NCBI GenBank assembly: GCA_037447655.1
Contig: JBBHKE010000516.1
Coordinates: forward strand, 155,322-219,321
Source of the DNA: Zygnema cylindricum
Lineage: Eukaryota > Streptophyta > Zygnematophyceae > Zygnematales > Zygnemataceae
DNA: 64,000 nt
Direction: 5' to 3'
Part shown: one piece after another, positions 23,039-32,694 of the stretch
How positions within the stretch are numbered: the stretch's first letter is position 1
Layout of the letters: every line of letters begins with the position of its first letter
Program-made: the position numbers and the translations under genes
Notes under the pieces: generated by a model
Told to the model about the DNA's origin: nothing
Database searches by the model: none
Seen by the model: only the letters and a program-made list of their open reading frames with translations

Positions 23039-23435
23039 GTTTCGTTTTGAACAGTTTCGTCGCTAAACCCGACCGAGTGCTCGAGACCATAATCAGGCGG
23101 GGGTAGGCCTGTTTTTCTCAAAAATCTTAGCTGTGATTGGCTCCGCATATTACGGGTAGCTTTTCCATCGGACGGTAATCGACATTTACTTTCTCGCAAT
23201 TCAGATCCATTTTATGGCGCCTCAAAATTGCGTAAATTACTAAATTCCATCGGATTTTGACAATAACAAACATAATAATGACGTAGAGTCGGGCCACGTG
23301 GCAGCATGTACTATTTAGTCTACGTATTGTTGAATGTACATTTGTACGTTGTACGAATACTGTACAGATCACTCTTGTTCATAAGTATATGTACGGAGGA
23401 TTGTGAACATTTTTGCCAGTTGTATGGAACTATAG
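23039..23435. other. No gene recognised
   Basis: Mixed sequence between two MITEs; no motif is seen. Confidence 0.4.
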
Positions 23436-24360
23436 TAAACTGTGAATCGCTCAGGGTAGAATTCCATTAAACGAAAAGTGTGGTTCGTTATTGGACGCAG
23501 TACGTTTTCGTACGGTGTCGTACCAGGTCGTACCTTTTTTTTTTTGTCAGACGAAATATCGTAACTAGAAAGCTGTCGGGAAGCTCCAATGATGTAGGCG
23601 TAATTCTTGGCCGTTGGATATTCCATTTTTTCAAATCCGGGAAGCAATCGCGCACATCATTCAGTGTAAAGATACCCTCCTCGTGAAGAGAGTTGCACGA
23701 TAATGGTCGTGTACCATTGGGACACGTGAAAATGCAAAAAAATATCCGCTTTGAACAAGCGATCACAGGTCTACACGCCGTACTGGCCATGTGCCGCCTG
23801 CCACGCTGGATGCAGGTGAGCCGAAAATATTTCGCACGCTCCGCCTGACATCCACCGACCTTCAAAGTTTGCCGCGTCTTTTTGCCATTCCGTTTCGAAA
23901 TTTTGATTTCCATTTTCAAAATAAAAACTCTGGTCGCAAACTTTACGTACGAATCATCAACTACCTCCGGTCGTACAGATATTTCGTTCTGATTTTTCGT
24001 TTGAAGATTTTATTTAAGATTTTAAAAATCTGGACTCTAACCTATGTGGCGCCAATCATAATTGAAAAAGGTTTTGGTACTGGCCCGATAAAATAGAATA
24101 GTCTTCCCGTAAACGCTGCCATTCAAATTTTATGTACATTTACTGGGACCGCTTAATGGAATTTTACCCTTATAGAGTTGTTTTTTTATAGCCACTTAAA
24201 ACATGTTTACTCTATGCACACGTGTCCGGTTAATGATTGGCGACCACCAATCCGAAGGTGAGAACCTTATCTTCCAATCATAGCCGTCGGGTTGAAAATC
24301 AGACGAGTGTGCACAGAGGAAAAATGTTTCCAGTCCGTAAAATACATCAACACTAAAACA
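23436..24360. mobile_element. Subfamily-1 MITE split by a family-3 element
   Basis: The left end (TAAACTGTGAATCGCT) is cut at about 23452, family-3 copy b fills 23453-24170, and the MITE resumes with ATAGCCACTTAAAACATG and its central hairpin to about 24360, ending at the start of a subfamily-4 element. Confidence 0.75.
23453..24170. mobile_element. AGGGTA-TIR DNA element (family 3), copy b
   Basis: Left AGGGTAGAATTCCATTAAAC, right TTAATGGAATTTTACCCT; terminal inverted repeats of about 17 bp. The interior closely parallels copy a (6968) and copy c (25155). No transposase reading frame. Confidence 0.85.
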
Positions 24361-24361
24361 G

Positions 24362-24866
24362 TACACCGGGAATCGTAATTAGAGTAATGAAAAAATTAGA
24401 GTACAAAAACTAAAAAAAGAAATTAGAGTAATTAACGCTAATTTATGTGATAGAGCTTTTTCAACTATGAAGTTTTCTCTAATTTATTTAAGAACTCTAA
24501 TTTGGCACGCTAACATCATCTACTGTAAATAAGGTATTCGTAAAGAAATTGGCAAAACGTACAGTTTACCGTCGCTATGACATTTGCACAACGCGGTTTG
24601 TTAAAACACAGTTACATGATAACGACCTGTGTTAAATCATTATTTGTACCTTTTTACTTAATTAAGTACAATTTTGCACGGTTTGACACCCTCCGTGTCC
24701 CACACTATTTAAAACGTATCTATATTAGAATTAAAAACGCTAATTAAACTTTACTGTAAATAGAATAATGAAAAAAATAAAATCATTTACTCTATTTCAT
24801 GTGATAGAGTCGAAATTTCGAGCGACCGAATTAGAGTAATTTACTCTAATTACAATTCGCGGTGTA
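24362..24866. mobile_element. TACACC-family element, subfamily 4
   Basis: Left TACACCGGGAATCGTAATTA, right TAATTACAATTCGCGGTGTA, with AGAGTAAT-type inner inverted repeats. Shorter than the copies at 28158 and 56486 by roughly 115 bp. Confidence 0.8.
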
Positions 24867-25109
24867 TAAGCTATTCACGGTGTACCCCCGTATTTTTTTT
24901 TTTAGTGAAAAAAAGAAAAAAAAAACAAGCGAGGAGTGAAAATAGCAAAGCGTAGTGAAACCTTTGCACATGTGGTTCCGTACTATTTTGAAGGGCGTGA
25001 CTATTGATTTTATTAATTCACCAACGGTTTAAACCTGGATGGTTTAGTTTTGTCGTTTTGTATCTACCGATTTGAATCCGACGGTTGTAACTGGAAAGGT
25101 ATGTGACTC
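24867..25109. other. No gene recognised
   Basis: A short spacer between elements with a T-run and an A-run near 24890-24925. Confidence 0.4.
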
Positions 25110-25154
25110 TACAACGTGAATCGTTATTAGCGTCAATGTTTTTTTCGCCGCTAT

Positions 25155-25853
25155 AGGGTAAACTTCCATTAGAGAAAAGTGGGGTTGTTTACTGGACACC
25201 GTACGATTTCGTACAGATTTTTACCATTTTTTTTTTGTCAGATGAAACATGACGAAACATGTTAACTGGATGGCTCCAATATTATAGGCGTAAGTATCGA
25301 CCATTTTATGTTTCACTTTTTTAGATTCGCGAAGCAATCGCGGAAATCGTCTAGGGTTAAGAGACTCTCCTCGGCGAGGAGAGTTTCTTCACACGGGTCG
25401 CGTACCATTGGTACACATGAAAAGTAAAAAAAATATCCACCACTAATAGGCGACGAGAAACGAACACGTCGTACACGCCATGTGCCTTCCGCCACGGTGT
25501 ATGCAGTTCGACCGAAATATCTTCGCACGCTCTTGATATCCGCTGACCTTCAAAGTTTGCGGCGCCTTTTTGACATTCCGTTTCGAAATTTTGATTTTCA
25601 ATTTCAAAACTAAAATCTGGTCGCAAAATTTTCGTACGAATCATTAACTACCTCTGCTCGTACAAATATTATGTACAGACTTTCAGTTTGAAGAATATTT
25701 TTAGTATTTTAAGAATCTGAAAACTAACCTACGTGGCGCCAATCATAATTGAGAAACGATGTCTACTAGCACAACATAATGGAAGCGCGTGACAGTAAAC
25801 ACTTGAAATAGAGGTATACGCATGTTTACTGGGGACCGCATAATGGAGAACAG
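25155..25853. mobile_element. AGGGTA-TIR DNA element (family 3), copy c
   Basis: Left AGGGTAAACTTCCATTAG; the right end (CGCATAATGGAGAACAGG) has decayed. The interior matches copies a and b (ATGCGGTC-free, CATGTGCCTTCCGCCACGG). Inserted in the left arm of a subfamily-1 MITE. Confidence 0.8.
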
Positions 25854-26011
25854 GCCTAAAACATCTTTTCTCGGTACACACCTGTCCGATTTTCATATGG
25901 AGACCGACAATGGGAAGGTGAGAATCTTGGCTTTCAATCGCAATTGTCGGATCCATAGTCCGACAAACGTGTACGGATAAAAGATGTTTTAAGCGGCAGA
26001 AAACCATTAAC

Positions 26012-26988
26012 CATAGTTCAAAAGTAGGCTTTTTATGGTAGGCCTTTGGTAGGCGCACAAAACTTTGCACAAAACTCGCGCAATGTAGGCGTACTGTATG
26101 TGTGTGCGTCGTGCACACTCCTGTACGAACGTCGGAATCTGACGTAAGATCAAAGTACAGCGCACGCCGCCGGACGGAATTTTTTAGCGAACTAACATGG
26201 CGTAGGATGACATTCTGTGGGAAAAAAAACCGGGAAAATTCTCAAATCGCGTAGTTTATTCTATATTTTTCGTTACTCTAATTAGGGCTATTTTTCAACT
26301 ACCGTAAAAAATGAAAGTATGTTGTCTCTTAAATAGAGTGGTGTACGGTCAGTGTCAGACCGTACATAAATGTACCTTTTTAAGTTAAGAAGTACAATAA
26401 GTTAGTTTAAGTAACCGAAGACGCATGAGAATGTGCGTTATAAAAAGGGAAAAAAACCATGTCGTAAAAAATCCCGTTCACACATATTCGTCTGACAGCC
26501 GCGTTTCGACTGTGTGAACGCCAACGGGGTTGGTCCGTAGGTTTTGGTAATTTTTTTGGCAGTGTGGTAATTTATTTATTTTATCGTCCCATACTGCTTG
26601 CCTGGTTGGTCAATTTGAGGCTTTATTTAGTGTGGCCCTCAAAATTGCAGACGCTAATATGACAAATTGTCCTTTCGTAAGTTGTGTTATGGGCTTTTCA
26701 TGTGATCTTCTTAAATCGCCTACTTTGATCAACGACCGTCCGATCTTCCAAATCTGACGGTTTTAATAAAAAGTCCCTCAAAACTCAGAGAAATATATTT
26801 TTTTGTCCGATTTTTTTTCAAAATTTAGACATGTCGTTTAATTCTCTATCGATCGATGTGCAACTCAACCATGTTCCTATTTTATTTCATTTTGCGGCCA
26901 ATACAACATGGGTCTTAAGGGCATATTGTATGTTTTGCGTACAATAGGCGTGTTGTATGGGCGTACGGTCACCTACTTTTGAACTATG
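26012..26988. mobile_element. hAT-like non-autonomous element, copy 1
   Basis: Terminal inverted repeat CATAGTTCAAAAGTAGG / CCTACTTTTGAACTATG, flanked by a perfect 8-bp target duplication CCATTAAC (26004-26011 and 26989-26996). An 8-bp duplication and a CA terminus are typical of the hAT superfamily. No transposase is encoded. Positions from about 26240 to 26510 hold a subfamily-5 remnant (GTGTACGGTCAGTGTCAGAC; ACGCATGAGAATGTGCG). Confidence 0.85.
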
Positions 26989-27020
26989 CCATTAACTCAC
27001 TATATGCGATACACGGTGTA

Positions 27021-27726
27021 CCTTCCTATTGGCGATCACCGTATGGAAATAGGACACGTGGGCTAAAAGCTGTTACAAAACAAACAGATTTGTGCTGGAA
27101 AAAAAAGTTAAAATGCTATAAAAAGTTAAAAAATCCACCGTGTACTGTTCTCATTTTACACCGTACACGTCAGCACAGATGAGCCTCTTTGCCGAAGATA
27201 AGCACGTGTCAGCCGACTCGGAAAAGACCCAATGATGAGTCGGCGCCGACAAATTCGTTTTATTAAGTCGAACGGCGACCGAATTTGTGAACTTACCGGT
27301 AATAACGACAAAGATCTCCACGGGCGGGTGTTATCTACGACGTTTAATGGATCCGTTCATCTCACCTCATGAACAGCTGGCTCCACATATATCTAGTACG
27401 GCGTAAACATGCTAAAATTGAAGTGGAAGCTGGTGAAGGCATTTGTCGATTTGTCAAATCTCGACAAAAAACCTTTCGAAGATACGGGAGACGAGGAGTT
27501 AGCGGCTATCGGTTGTCGGCACCCGTCACACGTGTCGACCGTCAGTGTCATCAAAGTACGGACCAAAATCGACAATCGGGGCGTGTTCCGCTTTTCGCGG
27601 CATTCTGTCCGATTCTAACTAGTGTTGATTAAGCGCATTTACGGGAAAAAAAACTTTTCCGACCAAGGGAAGATCGGAAATGCCAGCGTGGCAGTCAGGC
27701 AGGAATGCCGAAATTTTTACTAGTGT
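27021..27726. other. No assigned gene; 69-codon plus-strand frame at 27409-27618
   Basis: The frame MLKLKWKLVKAFVDL... is GC-richer than its surroundings and non-repetitive, and it contains an acidic stretch (FEDTGDEELAAIG). I do not recognise a family and see no linked exon. It may be a chance frame or an orphan exon. Confidence 0.25.
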
Positions 27727-27948
27727 GTCCACCGTGTATCGCTATTAGGGTTAATAGTTTTTTCGCCACTTAAAGCATCTTTTCTCCATACACAATTGTC
27801 CGATTTTCAATTTGAAACAGCCATTAAGAAGCTGAGAATTTCAAATTTCAATCGCAACCGTCAGATCGACGATCCGACAAGTGTGTACGGGGAAAGGATG
27901 TTTTATGCGACGAAAAAAACATTAACACTAATAGCGATACACGATGTA
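27727..27948. mobile_element. TACACC-family MITE, subfamily 1
   Basis: Left CCACCGTGTATCGCTATTAG, right CTAATAGCGATACACGATGT, with strong inner pairing (CCATACACAATTGTCCGATT against AATCGGACAAGTGTGTACGG-type sequence). Confidence 0.82.
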
Positions 27949-28157
27949 GTGTCCTTTGTAGGAAGTTTATAGACTACAACTTACAACGTCGCTATTTTTT
28001 TTTACGGTCAAATCGAAAAAAAAACATTTTGATAAATGTGAGGCATCCCGGTTATTGGTGAGTCACGGAGTACGTTTTATGACTCAGAGATGGACACGTA
28101 GCCGCGTGACGCGTAACACTGGGATCCTGTAGTATGGAGTTTCGTAGCGGGCTACAG

Positions 28158-28775
28158 TACACCGCGAATCGTAATTAGAGTAATGAAAAATTAGAGTAAA
28201 AAAACAAAAAAAAACAATTAGAGTAATGAACTCTAATTTATGTGATAGAACTTTTTCACAGTCGAAGTTTACTCTAATTTATTTAAGTACTCTATATTGG
28301 GTTATGTCGGCAATAAATATCCGCGCTGAAATTATAAACACTAAATTACGTGGACGTACAAAATCTGTCAGTCCGTATAGTTTGACGTCATTATGACGCT
28401 AGTATTATTTGTCGCGCTGAATGTCAGTTAATGTTCACACTGATGACGATGCTGTCGACGGACGAGAGTTATGCGAACGGCTTTTTTTCGATGTGATTCA
28501 TTTTTCGCTTAGTCCGATTTCACGTGCGAGCGCGATTGTATTAAATCATTATTTGTACATTTTTACTTAAAAAAGTACAGTTTTGCACGGTCGAACTTCG
28601 TCCGTACTCCACACTATTTAAAAAAAACCTATATTACAATTCTGTTACGCTAATTAAACTTACCTAAATTAGAATAATGAAAAAAATAGAATCATTTACT
28701 CTATTTGATGTCATAGAGTCGAAATTTCGAGCGACCGAATTAGAGTAATATACTCTAATTACGATTCGCGGTGTA
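28158..28775. mobile_element. TACACC-family element, subfamily 4
   Basis: Left TACACCGCGAATCGTAATTA, right TAATTACGATTCGCGGTGTA. Almost the same sequence as 56486-57110 over its full length, so the two copies are relatively young. Contains no recognised protein. Confidence 0.88.
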
Positions 28776-28947
28776 ATTTATGTGTAGGACAAAGCGGCAA
28801 TACCTTTGTACGGCCGATCCTGCTACGATCTTGTCATTGTAATAATGTTGATTCGTAAATAGCGTGGCTCGATTTCGTCACGCGTGACGACGCTCATTTT
28901 TTTCATTTAATTTTCGTTTCACTTTGCGTCTAAGTTCAATGTAACAC

Positions 28948-29748
28948 TTAGGGCGTGTCCCCATGTGTTCAAGTAAGGGTTTTTTCCCGTCGTTTACACA
29001 GAAAATGGGACTCCTTACTTGAAAATATTACGCCGTACGAAAAATGGGCAAAAACTCAAATACAGTTTGCGTCATCTTGGAACTTGAAAGGTACGACGAT
29101 TTGGCAGTATTATCATCGCGACCCACTTCGAGCTCATCTTCACACTTGCACTGAAATCAAATCGCGACCTGCTTTTACTCAAAATACTACCCTATTGACG
29201 AATAGAAAACATAGAATGCACGCGTCAAAAGTTTTCATTTGTTTTTTTGTAATTGGGAGAATACACGAAAAAAAAAATGTTTGTCCGTTTGCTTATGTTG
29301 TCCACTTGTGGGCGTCTACAAATGCCATTTTGTATACGTAGGCGATTGCTTATGTCGTTTACGTGTGGGCGTCAACAAATGACAGTTGGCGTCGACAATT
29401 GTCCCAGTATGTCAGGAGCTCTTTGCGGCGTACAAATGTTCGCAGTTTGTTCCGAGATCGTCGGCGTCTTCAAATGTCAGCAGTTTGTTGGCGTCTACAG
29501 GTGTCGCAAGTATTGGCGACGTGTACAACTGCCACATATTCAAAATAATGAATGCGGAAGTAACGATTAACATAGACACACTTTGAAAAGTACACCGTAA
29601 AGTTAGCGCTAAATTCCAAAATAACGTTTCAAAATATTGGTAACGTGGGGACACGCCCATGGGTACACTTTGAATAGTACATCGAAAAATCAACGCTAAA
29701 TTTCAATATAACGTTTCAACATATCGGTTACATGGGAACACGCCCTAA
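28948..29748. mobile_element. TTAGGGCGTG-TIR DNA element with duplicated right end
   Basis: Left TTAGGGCGTGTCCCCATGT and right ACATGGGAACACGCCCTAA are inverted repeats. The last ~80 bp occur twice in tandem (29585-29660 and 29662-29748; shared AACGTTTCAA, ACACGCCC and CGCTAAATT). The middle (29280-29530) has a degenerate phrase CGTCWACAAATG repeated about five times. No transposase is seen. Confidence 0.75.
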
Positions 29749-30191
29749 TGTAATTTTTATGTACTGTAAACTTACTTTTTTTTTACTTTTCAGCAATTTA
29801 CTTTCTATTTTATTTTATTTCTAACTTTTAATTATTTTCTTTTCATTTTTCGTGTACGAATTACTTCTCTAAGTTTAATTGTTTGTGTTTTACTCATATT
29901 TTATGTACTTAATGTACTTACTATCATTTTACATAACCTTTTTGTATTATAACTGCAACCTTTAACCGTACTCCTTATTATCATAACTAAATAGTAAATA
30001 CTGTTTCAAAAGACAAAAAGGTGCTTTTGGCTTTATTCATCTTGTCAAAAAATGTTTGCTACTCTGTTCAAATAACCGGGCAGGAGAAAAACGTTTTGAC
30101 CTCTTTCTTCTTTTGTATGCTACCAAAAATTACAGTACAGTACTATGCTGCAAAACCCTAATTCGTATTTTATACCGACTGCGGTTCAAAG
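29749..30191. other. No gene recognised
   Basis: T-rich sequence without exon-like frames. Confidence 0.45.
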
Positions 30192-30602
30192 CATAGTTCA
30201 AAAGTAGGTGACCGTACGCCAATACAATATGCTTATTGTATGCAAAAACATACAATATGGCCTTAAGACCCATATTCTATTGGCCGAAAAATGAAATAAA
30301 ATAGTAACATGGTTGAGTTGCACATGGATTGATAAAGAATTAAACGTCATGTCTAAATTTGAAAAAAAAAACGGACAAAAAAAATCTTTTTCTGTGAGTT
30401 TTGAACGACTTTTTATTTAAACCATAAGTTTCGGACGATCTGACGGTCGTTGATGAAAGTAACGATCTAAGAAGATCACATGACAAGCTTATAACACAAC
30501 TTACGATAGGACTACTCGTCAGATTCGGAAGATCGGATGGTTGTTGATGATAGTAGCGATCTAAGAAGATCACATGGAAAGCCCGTAACACAACTTACGC
30601 TA
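30192..30602. mobile_element. hAT-like element, copy 4 (right end missing)
   Basis: Starts CATAGTTCAAAAGTAGGTG and matches 58158-58614 through the interior, including two tandem copies of an approximately 100-bp block (CGATCTAAGAAGATCACATG at about 30457 and 30557). The right inverted repeat is absent; the sequence changes at about 30603. Confidence 0.75.
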
Positions 30603-30603
30603 A

Positions 30604-30660
30604 AGTAGCGCATTAGAAACTCGCGGTGGTAACTACAGAAAGGGGGGAAAAAAGGGGGAG
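30604..30660 (-). repeat. Acceptor-like duplicated segment, copy 1
   Basis: Minus strand: C/T tract, CTTTCTGTAG, then TTACCACCGCGAGTTTCTAA and TGCGC. The same stretch occurs at 32909-32965 on the same strand, inside the dehydrogenase gene. It looks like a splice acceptor plus exon start, but no known protein fits. Confidence 0.5.
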
Positions 30661-30661
30661 A

Positions 30662-31062
30662 GGGTATGTATGTATGTATGTATGTATGTATGTATGTATG
30701 TATATATATGTGCATATATATGTATGTATATACATACATACATGTATACATATGTAAGTATACAATATACATATAAATGTGTGCATGTAATACACAAAAT
30801 ACAATATACATAATGTGTATATGCATATTACATGCATATGCAAAGGCATATATACATGTATGCCTGTATATACACGTATACATAAATAAATTCATATATA
30901 AATTACATGTGATATTTATATATGTGTGTGTGTGTGCATGAGTACACATGCATGTATAAATGTCTACACATACATGTATGTTTTCTAATGTTTATACATG
31001 AATATGTATATATATATATAATATACATATATACATATATAAATATAATATAAATATACAAG
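30662..31062. repeat. (TATG)n and TA/TACA-rich microsatellite region
   Basis: About nine TATG units at 30665-30703, then imperfect TATA/TACATA/TGTG repeats. Open frames rich in Tyr/Ile/His/Thr here are artefacts. Confidence 0.85.
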
Positions 31063-31109
31063 CATAAAAAAAAGTCGGAGGCAGATCTGAGGTTCTGTTG
31101 ACCCTCTAA

Positions 31110-31432
31110 TAACAAAGAGAGAGGGAGAGGGAAAGAAGTAGCTTTCAGGGTGGATCAAACAGAGTACAGATACAATGATCGTCAATGTAGATTGGGGAGA
31201 GAAAGGGGGGGAGAAAAGGGGAAAAAGATGGGGGAACATCAGGGAGAGGGAGAGGGAGAGTGAGAGAGAGAGAGAGGGAGAGCGGGCAAAAGAGAGGGAG
31301 AGTGGGTGAGAGAGAGGGAGAGTGGGTGAGGGAGAGGGAGAGGGAGAGAGAGAGGAGAGAGAGGGAGAGTGGGTGAGAGAGAGGGAGAGCGGGCGAGAGA
31401 GAGGGAGAATGGGTGAGGGCCATGGAGAGGGA
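31110..31432. repeat. GGGAGA/GAGAGA low-complexity tract
   Basis: Tandem GGGAGAGNGGGTGAGAGAGA-like units, several repeated with a roughly 25-bp period. Confidence 0.85.
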
Positions 31433-31590
31433 GAGATGTTGTTAGGTCGGATGGAGGTTAAGGTTTACTAGATTAAATAAATTCCTGTTTCGAAATATAG
31501 AATACATAGTATACCTAATAGAAGGAAAGTGAAAGTATAGATATCCTCGGCTTTTGAAAGCAATAATAAACCCCTGGCATTATATTGAGA

Positions 31591-31728
31591 TTCAAATTGG
31601 TCAAATTATTCAAATTATTCAAATTGTTCAAATTGGTCAAATTATTCAAATTGTTCAAATTGTTCAAATTATTCAAATTGTTCAAATTGTTCAAATTATT
31701 CAAATTGTTCAAATTGTTCAAATGATTC
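31591..31728. repeat. Tandem repeat, 9-bp unit
   Basis: About 15 imperfect copies of CAAATTGTT/CAAATTATT. As 9 is a multiple of three, frames give IIQIVQ or LNN repeats, which are not taken as a gene. Confidence 0.9.
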
Positions 31729-31883
31729 ATTTATCAAAACATGATTTTTCAATACGACGGCGACATCAACAACTTATAGAAGAAGCACCTTCCCCTTTCT
31801 TGATACCTGAATTAAGTGATTAAACGGTTTAACCCATCCTAGGCATGGGTGATGTCATCTAAAACTATATAAAAATCACGGAA

Positions 31884-32672
31884 ATGAGTACTATACAAAC
31901 GGACAGCGAAATGAATACTATACAAACAGATAGCGAAATGAGTACTATACAAACAGACAACGAAATGAGTAAACCGCCAATCGCTATTAGCGTATTGTAC
32001 GCTAATTCCGTCCCGCTTTTTTTATTTTTATTCTCAAATAGCGTAGCATATTCTATTTTTTTTCTTTACGCCATTTAGGGTTATTTTCCAAGTACCGTAC
32101 AAAACGAGATTACGGTGTCGTTTAAATAGTGTTGTGTACAGTACGTGTTAGACCGTACAAAATTGTACCTTTCTAAGTGAAAAAGTATAATTAATGAGTT
32201 TTAGTAACAGCGGACGCATGAGAATATGCGCTCTAAAAAGGGGATGAAATCGGGCTGTAAAATATCACGTTCGCACATATTCGTCCAACAACCACGTTTC
32301 GAACGTGTGAACGTACAATTTGTGTACGATTTGACAGATTTTGTCAAGACCTATATTAGTGTAAGCATGTTTGCGACCGACATTTATTTTTTTCAAAGAC
32401 CCAAATTAAAATTATTAAACAATTAGAATGTATGTTTTTTTTCAAAATTTTCAAATTCTTAATTAGCGTAAACAACGGTAATTATTCATATACGCTAAAG
32501 AAACTTCTACGCTAATAGCGATTGGCGGTGTACTGACGAACGGACAGCGAAATGAGTACTATACATAGGGACAGCGAAATGAGTACTATACATAGGGACA
32601 GCGAAATGAGTACTATACATAGGGACAGCGAAATGAGTACTATACATAGGGACAGCGGAATGAGTACTATGT
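31884..32672. repeat. 27-28-bp tandem repeat split by a MITE
   Basis: Units of ATGAGTACTATACAAACGGA+CAGCGAA (27 bp) fill 31884-31969, and related units (ATGAGTACTATACATAGG+GACAGCGAA, 28 bp) fill 32537-32672. The subfamily-5 element at 31970-32532 separates the two blocks. Confidence 0.88.
31970..32532. mobile_element. TACACC-family element, subfamily 5
   Basis: Left TAAACCGCCAATCGCTATTA, right CTAATAGCGATTGGCGGTGT; inverted ends of about 22 bp. The interior includes GTACCTTTCTAAGTGAAAAA and CGCATGAGAATATGCGC, shared in part with 26240-26510 and 55431-55968. Non-coding. Confidence 0.82.
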
Positions 32673-32694
32673 ACTGGATGCTTTTTTGACTAAC

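Larger units (their letters stand above)
25110..27020. mobile_element. Subfamily-1 MITE interrupted twice
   Basis: The left part (TACAACGTGAATCGTTATTA..) runs to about 25154, the middle is at 25854-26011, and the right end (ATATGCGATACACGGTGTA) is at 26997-27020. The gaps are filled by family-3 copy c and by a hAT-like element, which itself contains a subfamily-5 remnant. Joined length of the parts is about 230 bp, as for intact copies. Confidence 0.82.

Noticed and set aside
30512-31423. Tyr/Ile/His-rich and Leu/Ser-rich minus-strand frames
   Set aside because: They are translations of the TATG/TACA and GGGAGA microsatellites.
31591-31728. CRISPR-like array of short repeats
   Set aside because: Units are 9 bp and contiguous, without spacers; the genome is eukaryotic.
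31884-32672. CRISPR-like array at the 27-28-bp repeats
   Set aside because: Units are directly adjacent with no unique spacers: a VNTR.
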